Source of the DNA: Candidatus Fermentithermobacillaceae bacterium
Lineage (GTDB): Bacteria > Bacillota > Sulfobacillia > Fermentithermobacillales > Fermentithermobacillaceae
Length of the DNA: 64,000 nt
Direction: 5' to 3'
Assembly (NCBI GenBank): GCA_012837895.1
Contig: DUQH01000003.1
Location: 1-64,000, forward strand
Shown here: in pieces, positions 41,178 through 49,094 of the stretch
Position numbering within the stretch: position 1 is the stretch's first letter
Layout of the letters: the number at the start of each line of letters is the position of its first letter
Translations under genes and position numbers: made by a program
Notes under the pieces: generated by a model
Databases searched by the model: none
Told to the model about the DNA's origin: nothing
Seen by the model: only the letters and a program-made list of their open reading frames with translations

Positions 41178-42191
41178 CTACTCCTCGCTCACAATAGATA
41201 CAGCATGCGCCACACACGGTATCGACTCCCCTTGCTGGCAAGATGTGGGGCTGTGTAAAGCACCTGTGGCTACCACCAGTATCCTCTCATATTGCTTGTT
41301 ATATAATTCCTTCCACAGTTTCCCCGAAAATACACTGGCAACACAGCCGCAACCTGAGCCGCCGGAACCCACTTCCGGGCTTGGATCATACAGCATAACC
41401 CCTGCGTCTTGATGTATTTCATCAATGACTATCCCCTTGTCGCGTAGGAGTTGACGGCCTATCAATGAACCGACCCTGCCAAGGTCTCCTGAAACCACAA
41501 GGTCGTAATCTTCAGGCTTCCTGCCCATATCCTGAAGGTGACGCCACACGGTATCTGCAAATCCAGGCGCCATGGCTGAACCCATATCGTTAGGTTCGAC
41601 TACTCCAAGGTCCTGAACCCGCCCGATGGTAACCGCTTCAACCCTGGGACCTTTCCCCTTCGCGCCAAGCACCACTGCCCCTGCCGCAGTTGCAGTCCAC
41701 TGGCCTGTAGGCGGCCGCTGGTGGCCGAATTCCGTAGGATACCTAAACTGCCGTTCTGCAGCATCATGATGGCTTGAAGACGCCACAACCACCTGCCGGG
41801 CAAACCGCCCTGCTATAAGCATGGAGCCCAGGCCCATACCTTCTGAGATAGTGGCACATGCGCCATAAATCCCTAGGAAAGGGATGTCATACTCCCTGGC
41901 CATATAAGCCGAAGATATTATCTGGTTCAACAGGTCCCCGGCAATGAGGAAGTCAACCTGTGTTTCATCCAGCTTAGCTTTTGCCAGGGCCAGATCCACC
42001 GCCTGCCTAAGCATTTTGGATTCAGCTTTCTCCCACGAGCTTTCCCCAAACAGCGTGTTGCTGTACACCATGTCAAACAGGTCACCCAAAGGGCCCTTGC
42101 CCTCCCGGGGTCCAACTACAGCGGCAGCTGAAACCACAACCGGCATTTCCTTGAATACACAGGTAGACGTTCCCCTCCGATGGAATTCCAA
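41178..42191 (-). CDS. spoVAD: Stage V sporulation protein AD
   Basis: A 337-residue soluble, thiolase-fold SpoVA component that binds dipicolinic acid. Motifs include LFGESSWEKAESKML, DETQVDFLIAGDLLNQI, YGACATISEGMGLGSML with the thiolase-like cysteine, ERQFRYPTEFGHQRPPTGQW, and a GSGCGC segment near the end. The TTG at 42191 has GGGAGG 9 bases upstream. Gaps on both sides, to spoVAC and spoVAE, are filled with short tandem repeats. Confidence 0.95.
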   Translation of the reverse strand: MEFHRRGTSTCVFKEMPVVVSAAAVVGPREGKGPLGDLFDMVYSNTLFGESSWEKAESKMLRQAVDLALAKAKLDETQVDFLIAGDLLNQIISSAYMAREYDIPFLGIYGACATISEGMGLGSMLIAGRFARQVVVASSSHHDAAERQFRYPTEFGHQRPPTGQWTATAAGAVVLGAKGKGPRVEAVTIGRVQDLGVVEPNDMGSAMAPGFADTVWRHLQDMGRKPEDYDLVVSGDLGRVGSLIGRQLLRDKGIVIDEIHQDAGVMLYDPSPEVGSGGSGCGCVASVFSGKLWKELYNKQYERILVVATGALHSPTSCQQGESIPCVAHAVSIVSEE

Positions 42192-42206
42192 GAGCTACGC
42201 CTCCCG

Positions 42207-42264
42207 GTTGACTGATTCAGAAGTTGACCTATTCAGAACATTTCAGCAGTTGACCCACTTAGAA
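42207..42264. repeat. 16-bp tandem repeat, 3 units
   Basis: GTTGACTGATTCAGAA (42207-42222), GTTGACCTATTCAGAA (42223-42238) and GTTGACCCACTTAGAA (42249-42264) repeat, the last two separated by a 10-base insert. The third unit contains the spoVAC stop codon. Confidence 0.75.
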
Positions 42265-42708
42265 GACGTAGAGTTTGATGATTGATACAATGGTAGCGGT
42301 CAACGTGGCATACACTATCACAGGCCCGGCCACCTGAAACATCCTTGCGCCCACCCCTAGCACAAACCCTTCATGCTTGTACTCCATGGCAGGCGACACA
42401 ACCGAATTGGCAAAACCTGTGATAGGTAGCGCTGCCCCCATTCCGGCAAAACTGCCCAGTTTGTCGTAGACACCAAGCCCTGTGAGAAAGGCTCCTGCAA
42501 ACACCATTATGGAAGATGTCAACACATAAGCTTGTTTTTCAGGCATGCCCCTGGACAATATGCATGAAAGCACACCCTGCCCCGCTGTACATATCAGGCC
42601 TCCTGTAAGAAAGGCCACTACAATATTGCGTAATGTGGGGCGCTTTGGGCGGAAGTCTTCCAGGAAAGCCGAATAAGCTTCCTGTTCGCGGATATTAGCC
42701 TTGGTCAT
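42259..42708 (-). CDS. spoVAC: Stage V sporulation protein AC
   Basis: A 149-residue membrane subunit of the SpoVA dipicolinate channel. After a short charged N-terminus come the family segments NIVVAFLTGGLICTAGQGV, FLTGLGVYDKLGSFAGMGAALPITGFANSV (two adjacent pieces) and a final helix. The ATG at 42708 overlaps the dodecin stop by four bases (ATGA), so the two are translated together. Length and motifs are normal. Confidence 0.95.
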   Translation of the reverse strand: MTKANIREQEAYSAFLEDFRPKRPTLRNIVVAFLTGGLICTAGQGVLSCILSRGMPEKQAYVLTSSIMVFAGAFLTGLGVYDKLGSFAGMGAALPITGFANSVVSPAMEYKHEGFVLGVGARMFQVAGPVIVYATLTATIVSIIKLYVF

Positions 42709-42911
42709 GAACCCTCATCCAAATATGCCACTTTTAGGTTAGCTTTGTACTCCACAATCTCACCGTTCCGGACATTGGCAGTCAAGTTGAGCACTTCTAC
42801 TCCCGAGATGGCAGGTATTCTGGCAGCAACCTCCCTCACGCCGTTGCTTACGGCATCTGCCCAGCTTTCACTGGACTCGCCTACGATTTCCAATACCCTA
42901 ACTACAGGCAT
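42705..42911 (-). CDS. Dodecin-family flavin-binding protein
   Basis: A 68-residue protein with the dodecin pattern: VVRVLEIVGESSESWADAV at the start, helix AVSNGVREVAARI, then SGVEVLNLTANVRNGEIVEYKANLKVAYL. Dodecins form 12-subunit hollow spheres that store flavins. The ATG at 42911 has GAAAGGAG upstream. Its stop overlaps the spoVAC start, so it appears to be the first gene of the spoVA operon and may be made in the forespore. I know of no described link of dodecin with SpoVA. Confidence 0.85.
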   Translation of the reverse strand: MPVVRVLEIVGESSESWADAVSNGVREVAARIPAISGVEVLNLTANVRNGEIVEYKANLKVAYLDEGS

Positions 42912-43010
42912 GTTTAGAAACTCCTTTCAACACGGGTAATAGGGGGTTCTGTCCCTCTAGGTGTAGTATTGCCTGTAGTTTTGAAAAAGAACCGTTACGG
43001 CTTAGCTATA

Positions 43011-43103
43011 GCTCATAGATAGTTCAGAGATGGCTCAGACACTACTCAGGGATAGCTCATATACAGCTCATCATTAGGTCACCTGTAGCTACCTGTAGCT
43101 CAC
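43011..43103. repeat. 11-bp phased repeat downstream of sigF
   Basis: GCTCA or a one-base variant recurs at 43011, 43022, 43033, 43044, 43055, 43066 and 43077, exactly every 11 bases. It then appears as GCTAC at 43088 and GCTCA at 43098. The units look like TAGCTCATATA. The array lies 35-125 bases after the sigF stop and before dodecin. I see no terminator in 42912-43136. Confidence 0.75.
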
Positions 43104-43136
43104 CTAAAGGTCTGCTATATCTCAAGTACGACTTAG

Positions 43137-43850
43137 CTACGGTTCAGCCTGGAGGGCCTGCCTTAAGAGGAGTAAAGCTCTTTTTTCCAGCCTGGAAACA
43201 TGAGCCTGGGAGAGGTTTAGCTCGCTTGCGATTTCATGCTGGGTTTTTCCCTGAAAGAAGCGGGCTTCGATGATAGCTCTCATTGTATCATCAAGTCCCG
43301 AAACCGCATCTCTCAAGTCGACTGATTCGAGAAATTGTTGCCCACTTGCAGCCCTGGCGACTCCGACGGGAGCAGATTCTGCCTGAGTTGCAACCGGTGT
43401 ATCTTCAAGATAGGCCAGCTGTTGGGTGGCTTCCAAGGCCTGACAAAGAAGGTCCACTTCCACCTCTAATTCACGGGCCAGTTCTTCCATTGAAGGCTCC
43501 TTCCCTGTCTCAGCCTTCTTTCTCGATGACAGGCGCCTTGCCGCCAGGGATAATTCCCTCAAGCGCCTGCTTACCTTAACTGCCCCGTCATCCCGGAGAT
43601 ATCTCCTGATCTCACCCAGGATTAGCGGGACTGCATAGGTGGAAAAGGCTGTGCCGAACTTGGGATCAAACCTGTCTATAGCCTTGAGAAGTCCTATTGC
43701 ACCGATTTGAAACAGGTCTTCTTTTTCTATCAAACCGGCATACCTCCGTATGCAAGCCCCAACAAGGCCTGTGTTGGCCCTGAAAACCTGTTCCCTGGCT
43801 TCCGGATCTCCTTTTCTGGCCCTTTCAAAGAGATCCATGTCAATCGTCAT
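43137..43850 (-). CDS. sigF: Sporulation sigma factor SigF
   Basis: A 237-residue sigma-70-family factor, the first forespore-specific sigma. Region 2 shows GLVGACIRRYAGLIEKEDLFQIGAIGLLKA (two adjacent pieces) and FDPKFGTAFSTYAVPLILGE; region 4 ends with LNLSQAHVSRLEKRALLLL. Its position after spoIIAA and spoIIAB makes the identity secure. The ATG at 43850 overlaps the spoIIAB stop by four bases. It should direct transcription of early forespore genes such as spoIVB. Confidence 0.96.
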   Translation of the reverse strand: MTIDMDLFERARKGDPEAREQVFRANTGLVGACIRRYAGLIEKEDLFQIGAIGLLKAIDRFDPKFGTAFSTYAVPLILGEIRRYLRDDGAVKVSRRLRELSLAARRLSSRKKAETGKEPSMEELARELEVEVDLLCQALEATQQLAYLEDTPVATQAESAPVGVARAASGQQFLESVDLRDAVSGLDDTMRAIIEARFFQGKTQHEIASELNLSQAHVSRLEKRALLLLRQALQAEP

Positions 43851-44272
43851 GCCTTCTTGACCATCCTTACCGTGGTACCGCTACCAGCTTGTGATTCAAC
43901 ATGCAATTCATCCATGAAAGATTCCATGAAGGTGAATCCCAAACCCATATGCTCGGGCATGGTGGTGAACCCGGGCTGTCTTGCCTTAGCTACGTCTTCA
44001 ATCCCTTTGCCGTAGTCTCTGACTGTTATTTGGATACCTTCGCCAAGGTTCTCCATGGTAACCTCAATGATCCCCTGGGAATCCTGGTAGGCGTGGAGTA
44101 CCGCGTTGGACACTGCCTCGGAAACGGCTACCTTAATCTCCTCAATGTCGGATATGGAAAACTCCCGGAAGGACGCAAAGGTCGCAGCCGCTACGCGTGC
44201 CACAGAAACATTGGATGATACATTGGGAAACCGGATAAACATGTGGTTACTCAATGGCAAGTGGTTACTCAT
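43847..44272 (-). CDS. spoIIAB: Anti-sigma F factor and protein kinase SpoIIAB
   Basis: A 141-residue GHKL-type kinase that binds SigF and phosphorylates SpoIIAA. The N box is EAVSNAVLHAYQ, the G1 box DYGKGIED, and GLGFTFMESFMD forms the G2 region. The ATG at 44272 has GAGGAGG upstream and overlaps the spoIIAA stop by eight bases; the frame to 44314 is discarded. It is the middle gene of the classical spoIIA operon. Confidence 0.95.
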   Translation of the reverse strand: MSNHLPLSNHMFIRFPNVSSNVSVARVAAATFASFREFSISDIEEIKVAVSEAVSNAVLHAYQDSQGIIEVTMENLGEGIQITVRDYGKGIEDVAKARQPGFTTMPEHMGLGFTFMESFMDELHVESQAGSGTTVRMVKKA

Positions 44273-44645
44273 TAGTGCTTGCCTCCTCCTGGCTGACGTA
44301 CCCGCAAGCTTCAATCAATCTGATTGCGTCTTGTTCAGTCCTTGTCGTTTCCAGCACACGCATCAGGCCTGCCATTTCCAGCATGGACATTATCTTCGGA
44401 GGTACATCCGTGAGAATGAATTTGCCGCCCCACGACTTCACAGCCTTGTGGCGGCCAAGGAGTACACCTAACCCTGTGGAATCAATGAAGGAAAGGTTCT
44501 TGAGGTTCACTACCACATTGGGCACTCCGGACTTCCTCAGTTCCTGGTCGATAAGGCTACGGAATTTCGCAGCGGAGGATAGGTCAAGTTCACCTGATAC
44601 CCTTGCTACGGCGAATAAGGGTGCCATGTGGAATTCGATTTGCAT
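44265..44645 (-). CDS. spoIIAA: Anti-anti-sigma factor SpoIIAA
   Basis: A 126-residue STAS-domain protein. When dephosphorylated by SpoIIE it frees SigF from SpoIIAB. The phosphorylated serine lies in SFIDSTGLGVLLGR (serine near residue 57). It is the first gene of spoIIAA-AB-sigF and is preceded by a sigma-H promoter with a Spo0A box. The last residues (EEASTNE) are slightly longer than usual and overlap spoIIAB. Confidence 0.95.
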   Translation of the reverse strand: MQIEFHMAPLFAVARVSGELDLSSAAKFRSLIDQELRKSGVPNVVVNLKNLSFIDSTGLGVLLGRHKAVKSWGGKFILTDVPPKIMSMLEMAGLMRVLETTRTEQDAIRLIEACGYVSQEEASTNE

Positions 44646-44682
44646 GCCCTCGCACCGCCCTTGCTAAAATTTTCCTTAGCAT

Positions 44683-44709
44683 ATTCGACAACCCGAGGGC
44701 AATTCCTTT
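44683..44709 (-). promoter_or_regulatory. Sigma-H promoter with Spo0A box before spoIIAA
   Basis: On the minus strand, AAAGGAATT (44701-44709), an 11-base spacer and GTCGAAT (44683-44689) fit the sigma-H consensus RnAGGAwWW-N11-12-RnnGAAT exactly. TGTCGAA (44684-44690), the 0A box, overlaps the -10. This matches the known dual control of spoIIA by sigma-H and phosphorylated Spo0A. Confidence 0.75.
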
Positions 44710-44715
44710 TTTGTC

Positions 44716-45945
44716 TTATCTTCCAATCATGAATGACCTGAGATACTTCCTGATATAGTCCAAGAAACCCGCCCGCGCAACCCCGGTCCTTGCAACCAGA
44801 GGCAGATTGGCAACTATCTCTCCGTCGATTTCGATTACCATTTCACCGATGGCCTCTCCTTCGTTCACAGGAGCTGTCACCTTCTCAAGGTTGATGATCC
44901 GCTTGACCTCGCCAGGCTGGTGTTTGAGCACTGTGACAGCATAAGGTTCGGGAGTAACCACATCAACCACATCGCTCTTGCCTTTGTACACCCTTGCCTG
45001 GCAAACCGGCTGTGTGCCCACGACGCGAACAGTCTTGAAGTTGGCGAAACACCAATCCAAGAGCCTCCACGAGTCATTTAGCCGCTGGTCCGGAGTTTCG
45101 GCGCCCATCACCACAACAATAAACCTGGAATCTCCCCGCTGGGCGGTGGCTGCCAGGCAATATCCCGACTGGCTGGTCATTCCGGTCTTGAGCCCGTCTG
45201 CCCCTTCATACAGGTACACCAACTTATTAAAGTTGGTAAGTTCATTCTTGCCGCCCCTGAACGGGGTTTGATATATCTTGGTGTAATCCAGCAGGTGTGG
45301 TACGTGGACTGCATGCCTAGACAGGACGGCCATATCCATGGCTGTTGTGTAATGCCCTTCTTCGTCAAGCCCATGAGGGTTCTTGAAATTCGTATTGGAC
45401 ATACCCAATTCCTTGGCTCTTGCATTCATCCGCTCCACAAAACTTTCTTCAGTACCGGAGATGAATTCTGCCACTATCACGGCCCCATCATTTGCAGAAC
45501 CTACAGCCACCGCCTTTAGCCATTCATCAAGGGGCATGGATTCGCCTGGCTCAGCCCAGACTTCAGTGCCTCCCATTTCCCAGGCGTTTTCCGATGCTAC
45601 AGCTTCGTCAAGCAAGCTCACTACCCCGGCATTCACATCTTCCAGGGCTACCACCATGGTCATTATCTTGGTCATGCTTGCAGGAGCCCGTTTGCTATGG
45701 GCGTCCTTTTCATACAGCACTGTGCCTGAAGTAGCATCCATGACCACACAAGAAGGGGAATCTACCCTGGGAGGCGACACCCCGCTGAGGCCGGCACCCG
45801 GTTGAGAACCGGAAACCGACTGGGCGGTCAAAGGGGGACCGGCTTGCCCGGCTGCATGTACTAGAGGAGTCGTAGAGCAGAAAAGCGAGAAAACCAGGAA
45901 CAGGGATAATACCTTAGTCCAAGGTACACTTTTGTCCGGCGTCAC
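44716..45945 (-). CDS. dacF: D-alanyl-D-alanine carboxypeptidase DacF
   Basis: A 409-residue low-molecular-weight penicillin-binding protein. A signal peptide (LSLFLVFSLFCSTTPLVHA) is followed by the catalytic triad motifs SMTK (SXXK, in APASMTKIMTM), SAND (SXN) and KTGMT (KTG). The PBP5 C-terminal domain and an amphipathic membrane anchor (GFLDYIRKYLRSFMIGR) end the protein. DacF trims pentapeptides in spore peptidoglycan, and its gene precedes spoIIA in many spore formers, as here. Confidence 0.93.
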   Translation of the reverse strand: MTPDKSVPWTKVLSLFLVFSLFCSTTPLVHAAGQAGPPLTAQSVSGSQPGAGLSGVSPPRVDSPSCVVMDATSGTVLYEKDAHSKRAPASMTKIMTMVVALEDVNAGVVSLLDEAVASENAWEMGGTEVWAEPGESMPLDEWLKAVAVGSANDGAVIVAEFISGTEESFVERMNARAKELGMSNTNFKNPHGLDEEGHYTTAMDMAVLSRHAVHVPHLLDYTKIYQTPFRGGKNELTNFNKLVYLYEGADGLKTGMTSQSGYCLAATAQRGDSRFIVVVMGAETPDQRLNDSWRLLDWCFANFKTVRVVGTQPVCQARVYKGKSDVVDVVTPEPYAVTVLKHQPGEVKRIINLEKVTAPVNEGEAIGEMVIEIDGEIVANLPLVARTGVARAGFLDYIRKYLRSFMIGR

Positions 45946-46016
45946 GTAAATCCCTCCTGAATAGTGATATCCTGTTCCTTAGGATACCTGCTTAAGCGGA
46001 AGGTTATGAACGCCGG

Positions 46017-46904
46017 TTATGCTCTTGGATGGCTCCTGGCATATACGTCTTTGAGCCGGTCCTTGGTTACATGGGTGTAAATCTGGGTAGTTGAAATATC
46101 GGCATGGCCAAGCATCTCCTGGACAGCCCTGATATCCGCCCCGTTCTCCAGCAAGTGGGTGGCAAATGAATGCCTCAGCGTGTGGGGGGTAATTTCTTTC
46201 CTGATACCGAGCTGGGCTGCGTACTTCTTCACGATTTTCCAGAAACCCTGCCTGGTGAGCCTTCTACCATGATGATTCAGGAACAGCGCGTTTTCACCGG
46301 GATTGGATACCAGTTTCGGCCTCCCTTTGGAAAGGTACGATCTTAGAGCATTGATTGCGATCTCTCCCATAGGCACTACCCGTTCCTTGGAACCCTTCCC
46401 GATACAGCGCACAAAACCCTCATCAAGCTCGATGTCATCAAGGTTGAGGCTTACCAGTTCAGACACACGGATACCTGTTGCATACAGCACTTCAAGCATT
46501 GCCTTATCCCTTATCCCTGCCGGGGTAGAAGTGTCAGGCTGGTTCAACAATTTCTCAACTTCATCGACCGTGAGTACTCTGGGAAGTTTGCGTTCCAGTT
46601 TGGGAGATGACAAATCATCTGTTGGATCCTTGGTCACGTAATTTTCCTTCAACATGAATTGATAAAATGCCTTAAGCGCTGCAAGGCGCCTGGCAATTGT
46701 AGCAGTCGCTTTCCCTTGTTTCCTAAGCATCATGAGATAAGCTACGATTGTAGCTTGGGAAGCTGTCTCTGGCGTTTGTGAGGTATCTTCAGACAGAAAG
46801 CCACAATACTGCCTCAGGTCTCTCCCGTACGATTCCAAGGTGTTAGTCGCCAAGCCTTTTTCGTGTCCCAAATACTCAATGAATTCCTGAATGAGGCTTT
46901 CCAT
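46017..46904 (-). CDS. xerD: Tyrosine recombinase XerD
   Basis: A 295-residue site-specific recombinase that resolves chromosome dimers at dif. The N-terminal SAM-like domain (IQEFIEYLGHEKGLATNTLESYG, two adjacent pieces) is followed by the catalytic residues in GIRVSELVSL, HTLRHSFATHLLENGADIR-type text and the tyrosine in TQIYTHVT. The ATG at 46904 has GGGAGG 7 bases upstream. No dif-like palindrome was identified nearby. The gene usually lies near spoIIM and dacF in Clostridia. Confidence 0.93.
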   Translation of the reverse strand: MESLIQEFIEYLGHEKGLATNTLESYGRDLRQYCGFLSEDTSQTPETASQATIVAYLMMLRKQGKATATIARRLAALKAFYQFMLKENYVTKDPTDDLSSPKLERKLPRVLTVDEVEKLLNQPDTSTPAGIRDKAMLEVLYATGIRVSELVSLNLDDIELDEGFVRCIGKGSKERVVPMGEIAINALRSYLSKGRPKLVSNPGENALFLNHHGRRLTRQGFWKIVKKYAAQLGIRKEITPHTLRHSFATHLLENGADIRAVQEMLGHADISTTQIYTHVTKDRLKDVYARSHPRA

Positions 46905-47054
46905 TAACATTCCTCCCCCTAAGCCCTTGGCCAATTATATCCTCAATTTCTTCTAGGTTTCCCTTCAACAGGTGAAATATCCTACTTGGAGAATAGCTTT
47001 CCACTAAAGACTTATGTCAGTAAAGCGTAGACTATTCGGAGGTAACGGACCTTG

Positions 47055-47651
47055 TCAAAGATAACCTGCAGCCTTTCTCAAGAGCAAGGGAGTCAGATAT
47101 GCTTCCACCAGCGAGGAGGCCAGGAGCAACAGGGACATAAGTGCAAACCTCAGGGTATACCCAGTGCTTAGTTTGAGCAACCCTCCATGAACCCATGGGC
47201 GCTCCCTGAACAATTTCACTGAAAACGACAGTGAGGCAGATGACAGGAGTACCAGCGCAGGAAGGGCGATAAGGTTATGGGGAAGCATGCCTGAAGCAAA
47301 TACCAGGAAGCCTCCTGCAGGCACTTGCTTGATCACAAACGCCGCGCTGAAGCCTAAGGCAAAACCCCTGACAAACAGCATAATACATGTTAGAGGCGCA
47401 CCGATAACCGCAAGCCCGAACGCCCACAACAATGCTACGGACTTGAGACTGTGGGCAAGGGACAACCGCAGGATTACAGGCGGCTCCAGGCCGGGATTGG
47501 AAAGGCCTCTCATGAACACTTCCAGGTAAGACGCGAGCTCGGCTTTTTCATCAGGCGAAAGCACCCTCAACCCTAGGATGCCCATGATAATTCCTGATAC
47601 CAATAGCAGTGAGCAAAATACAACGGGAGATGCAACGGTGCGTGTTTTCAT
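47055..47651 (-). CDS. spoIIM: Stage II sporulation protein M
   Basis: A 198-residue membrane protein that recruits SpoIID and SpoIIP for engulfment. Several hydrophobic segments are present, with family text LRLSLAHSLKSVALLWAFG (about residues 55-73), GFALGFSAAFVIKQVPAGG and ASGMLPHNLIALPALVLL. The ATG at 47651 has GGAGG 7 bases upstream. Length is normal. It is next to xerD and a conserved hypothetical gene. Confidence 0.92.
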   Translation of the reverse strand: MKTRTVASPVVFCSLLLVSGIIMGILGLRVLSPDEKAELASYLEVFMRGLSNPGLEPPVILRLSLAHSLKSVALLWAFGLAVIGAPLTCIMLFVRGFALGFSAAFVIKQVPAGGFLVFASGMLPHNLIALPALVLLSSASLSFSVKLFRERPWVHGGLLKLSTGYTLRFALMSLLLLASSLVEAYLTPLLLRKAAGYL

Positions 47652-47724
47652 GACCCTGCCTCCGGTGTGTATTATCCACATAACAACCTATGAGGCAGGG
47701 CCATCAAGATATTCTACAACCCGG

Positions 47725-48504
47725 TCATTTCAGATCGTTCTCAGGTTCAGGCCCGGGTATTGCTACAATGTCCTGGTTATCTTCAGGATCATCTGTCTCG
47801 CCATCATCCTCGCCTGGATCCCTGCCGGGTTCCTCTACGGTGCCTTGTACCGGCAACACTTCAAGCCTCCTGTTCAATGCGTCAAGTGTTGCGCGGACAC
47901 ACGCTTCAATGGGCTCGCGCCTGATGATGGCTGCTCCCAGAAGCTCTTCATGGTTTCTCCTTGGCGTAACTAATGTTACCAGTACCGCCACTGCGCGTCT
48001 TGGGCCGACTTGAACCACAGCCACATCATCAGGGTAAAACGCGTTAGGAGGCTGGATTGTGAGATTCACAGCTAAACATGTGGCACGGGCTATTGCAAAC
48101 AAGAGGGAGCCTTCAGTGCCGTCAGTCTCAGCCTTACCGACATAAACAGCTCTTTGTTCTTCATTGCTCCGTTCAAGCGTAACGCAAACTTCACTTTTTC
48201 CTGTGCTGGTCTCGGTCTTGACCTCAAGCCCTGCGTAACGCAGGCGTCCAGGCGTCAGGGACATGGTTGACTTGAGTTGAGCCACTGAGACTTTACGGCG
48301 GTCTACAGTTATGTCCCATTGGGCCTTTAGTGCACTCTGAACATCCCTGACTATCTGCTTCGGACTCCGGTCCAGCCCTGTGAGGATATGTATTTCCTCT
48401 ATTGCTCCCCAATCATTTACTACCACACGAGCTTTCTGAACTCCGGGAAGGCATACCAGAATATTTTCCACGTCACTTACGCTGACTACTTTTCTTTGAC
48501 TCAA
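47725..48504 (-). CDS. Hypothetical protein with an acidic tail
   Basis: A 259-residue soluble protein I cannot name. The first 80 residues look like a small alpha/beta domain (VSDVENILVCLPGVQKARVV, then EIHILTGLDRSPKQIVRDV). The middle (residues 85-215) has two beta-rich pieces, with LLFAIARATCLAVNLT between. The last 40 residues are acidic and Pro-rich. The TTG at 48504 has GAGGGG 7 bases upstream. Conserved proteins of this kind occur near spoIIM and 2-oxoacid oxidoreductases in Clostridia; their function is unknown. Confidence 0.6.
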   Translation of the reverse strand: MSQRKVVSVSDVENILVCLPGVQKARVVVNDWGAIEEIHILTGLDRSPKQIVRDVQSALKAQWDITVDRRKVSVAQLKSTMSLTPGRLRYAGLEVKTETSTGKSEVCVTLERSNEEQRAVYVGKAETDGTEGSLLFAIARATCLAVNLTIQPPNAFYPDDVAVVQVGPRRAVAVLVTLVTPRRNHEELLGAAIIRREPIEACVRATLDALNRRLEVLPVQGTVEEPGRDPGEDDGETDDPEDNQDIVAIPGPEPENDLK

Positions 48505-48547
48505 TATTACCCCTCACATTCCAGCCCCAAATTCCGGCTCAACAGCG

Positions 48548-49093
48548 TTATTTCATGTTCCGCACCATTTCATATCCGCGTCTAAGTGCTTTTGCGTTTA
48601 GGTCGAGCAGGTGATGGTATCTCTCTTGTATAACTCCGGGTAAAGCTTCTATTGCAGTCTCAATGCTGACTATATCCTCAACACCCAGCAAACCCCCAAG
48701 GCATACCATGTTAGCTACCCGTTCCGAGCCCAGGTTCACAGCTTCATCGTTGGCGGGTATGCGGTATGCTTTGATGTCTTCTCGTATATTCTCGACCCTT
48801 ACCAGGCTTGAGTTAACTATTAGTGAACCTCCGGCTACTAAAATCTTACTGAATTTATCATAGGATGGCAAATTCATCGCGACCACTGCCGTGGGTTCGG
48901 TGACCACCGGCGAAGCTATAGGCGTGTCAGATATGCATACAGCGCAGTTTGCCGTCCCGCCCCGCATTTCAGGGCCGTACGAAGGAAGCCATGACACATG
49001 CTTGCCCTCGCGCATACCGGCGTAAGTCAAGAGGGTGCCTATCAACATCACTCCCTGCCCGCCAAACCCTGCCATGATAATCTGGTGGTTCAC
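48548..49093 (-). CDS. korC: 2-oxoacid:ferredoxin oxidoreductase, gamma subunit
   Basis: A 181-residue gamma subunit, with MAGFGGQGVMLIGTLLTYAG at the start and SYGPEMRGGTANCAVCISD after it, typical of the KorC/VorC family. It completes the four-subunit enzyme that decarboxylates a 2-oxoacid to the acyl-CoA with reduction of ferredoxin. The GTG at 49093 lies one base after the korB stop and has GGGGAGG upstream. It is the last gene of the leuDH-korDABC operon. Confidence 0.9.
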   Translation of the reverse strand: MNHQIIMAGFGGQGVMLIGTLLTYAGMREGKHVSWLPSYGPEMRGGTANCAVCISDTPIASPVVTEPTAVVAMNLPSYDKFSKILVAGGSLIVNSSLVRVENIREDIKAYRIPANDEAVNLGSERVANMVCLGGLLGVEDIVSIETAIEALPGVIQERYHHLLDLNAKALRRGYEMVRNMK

Positions 49094-49094
49094 G

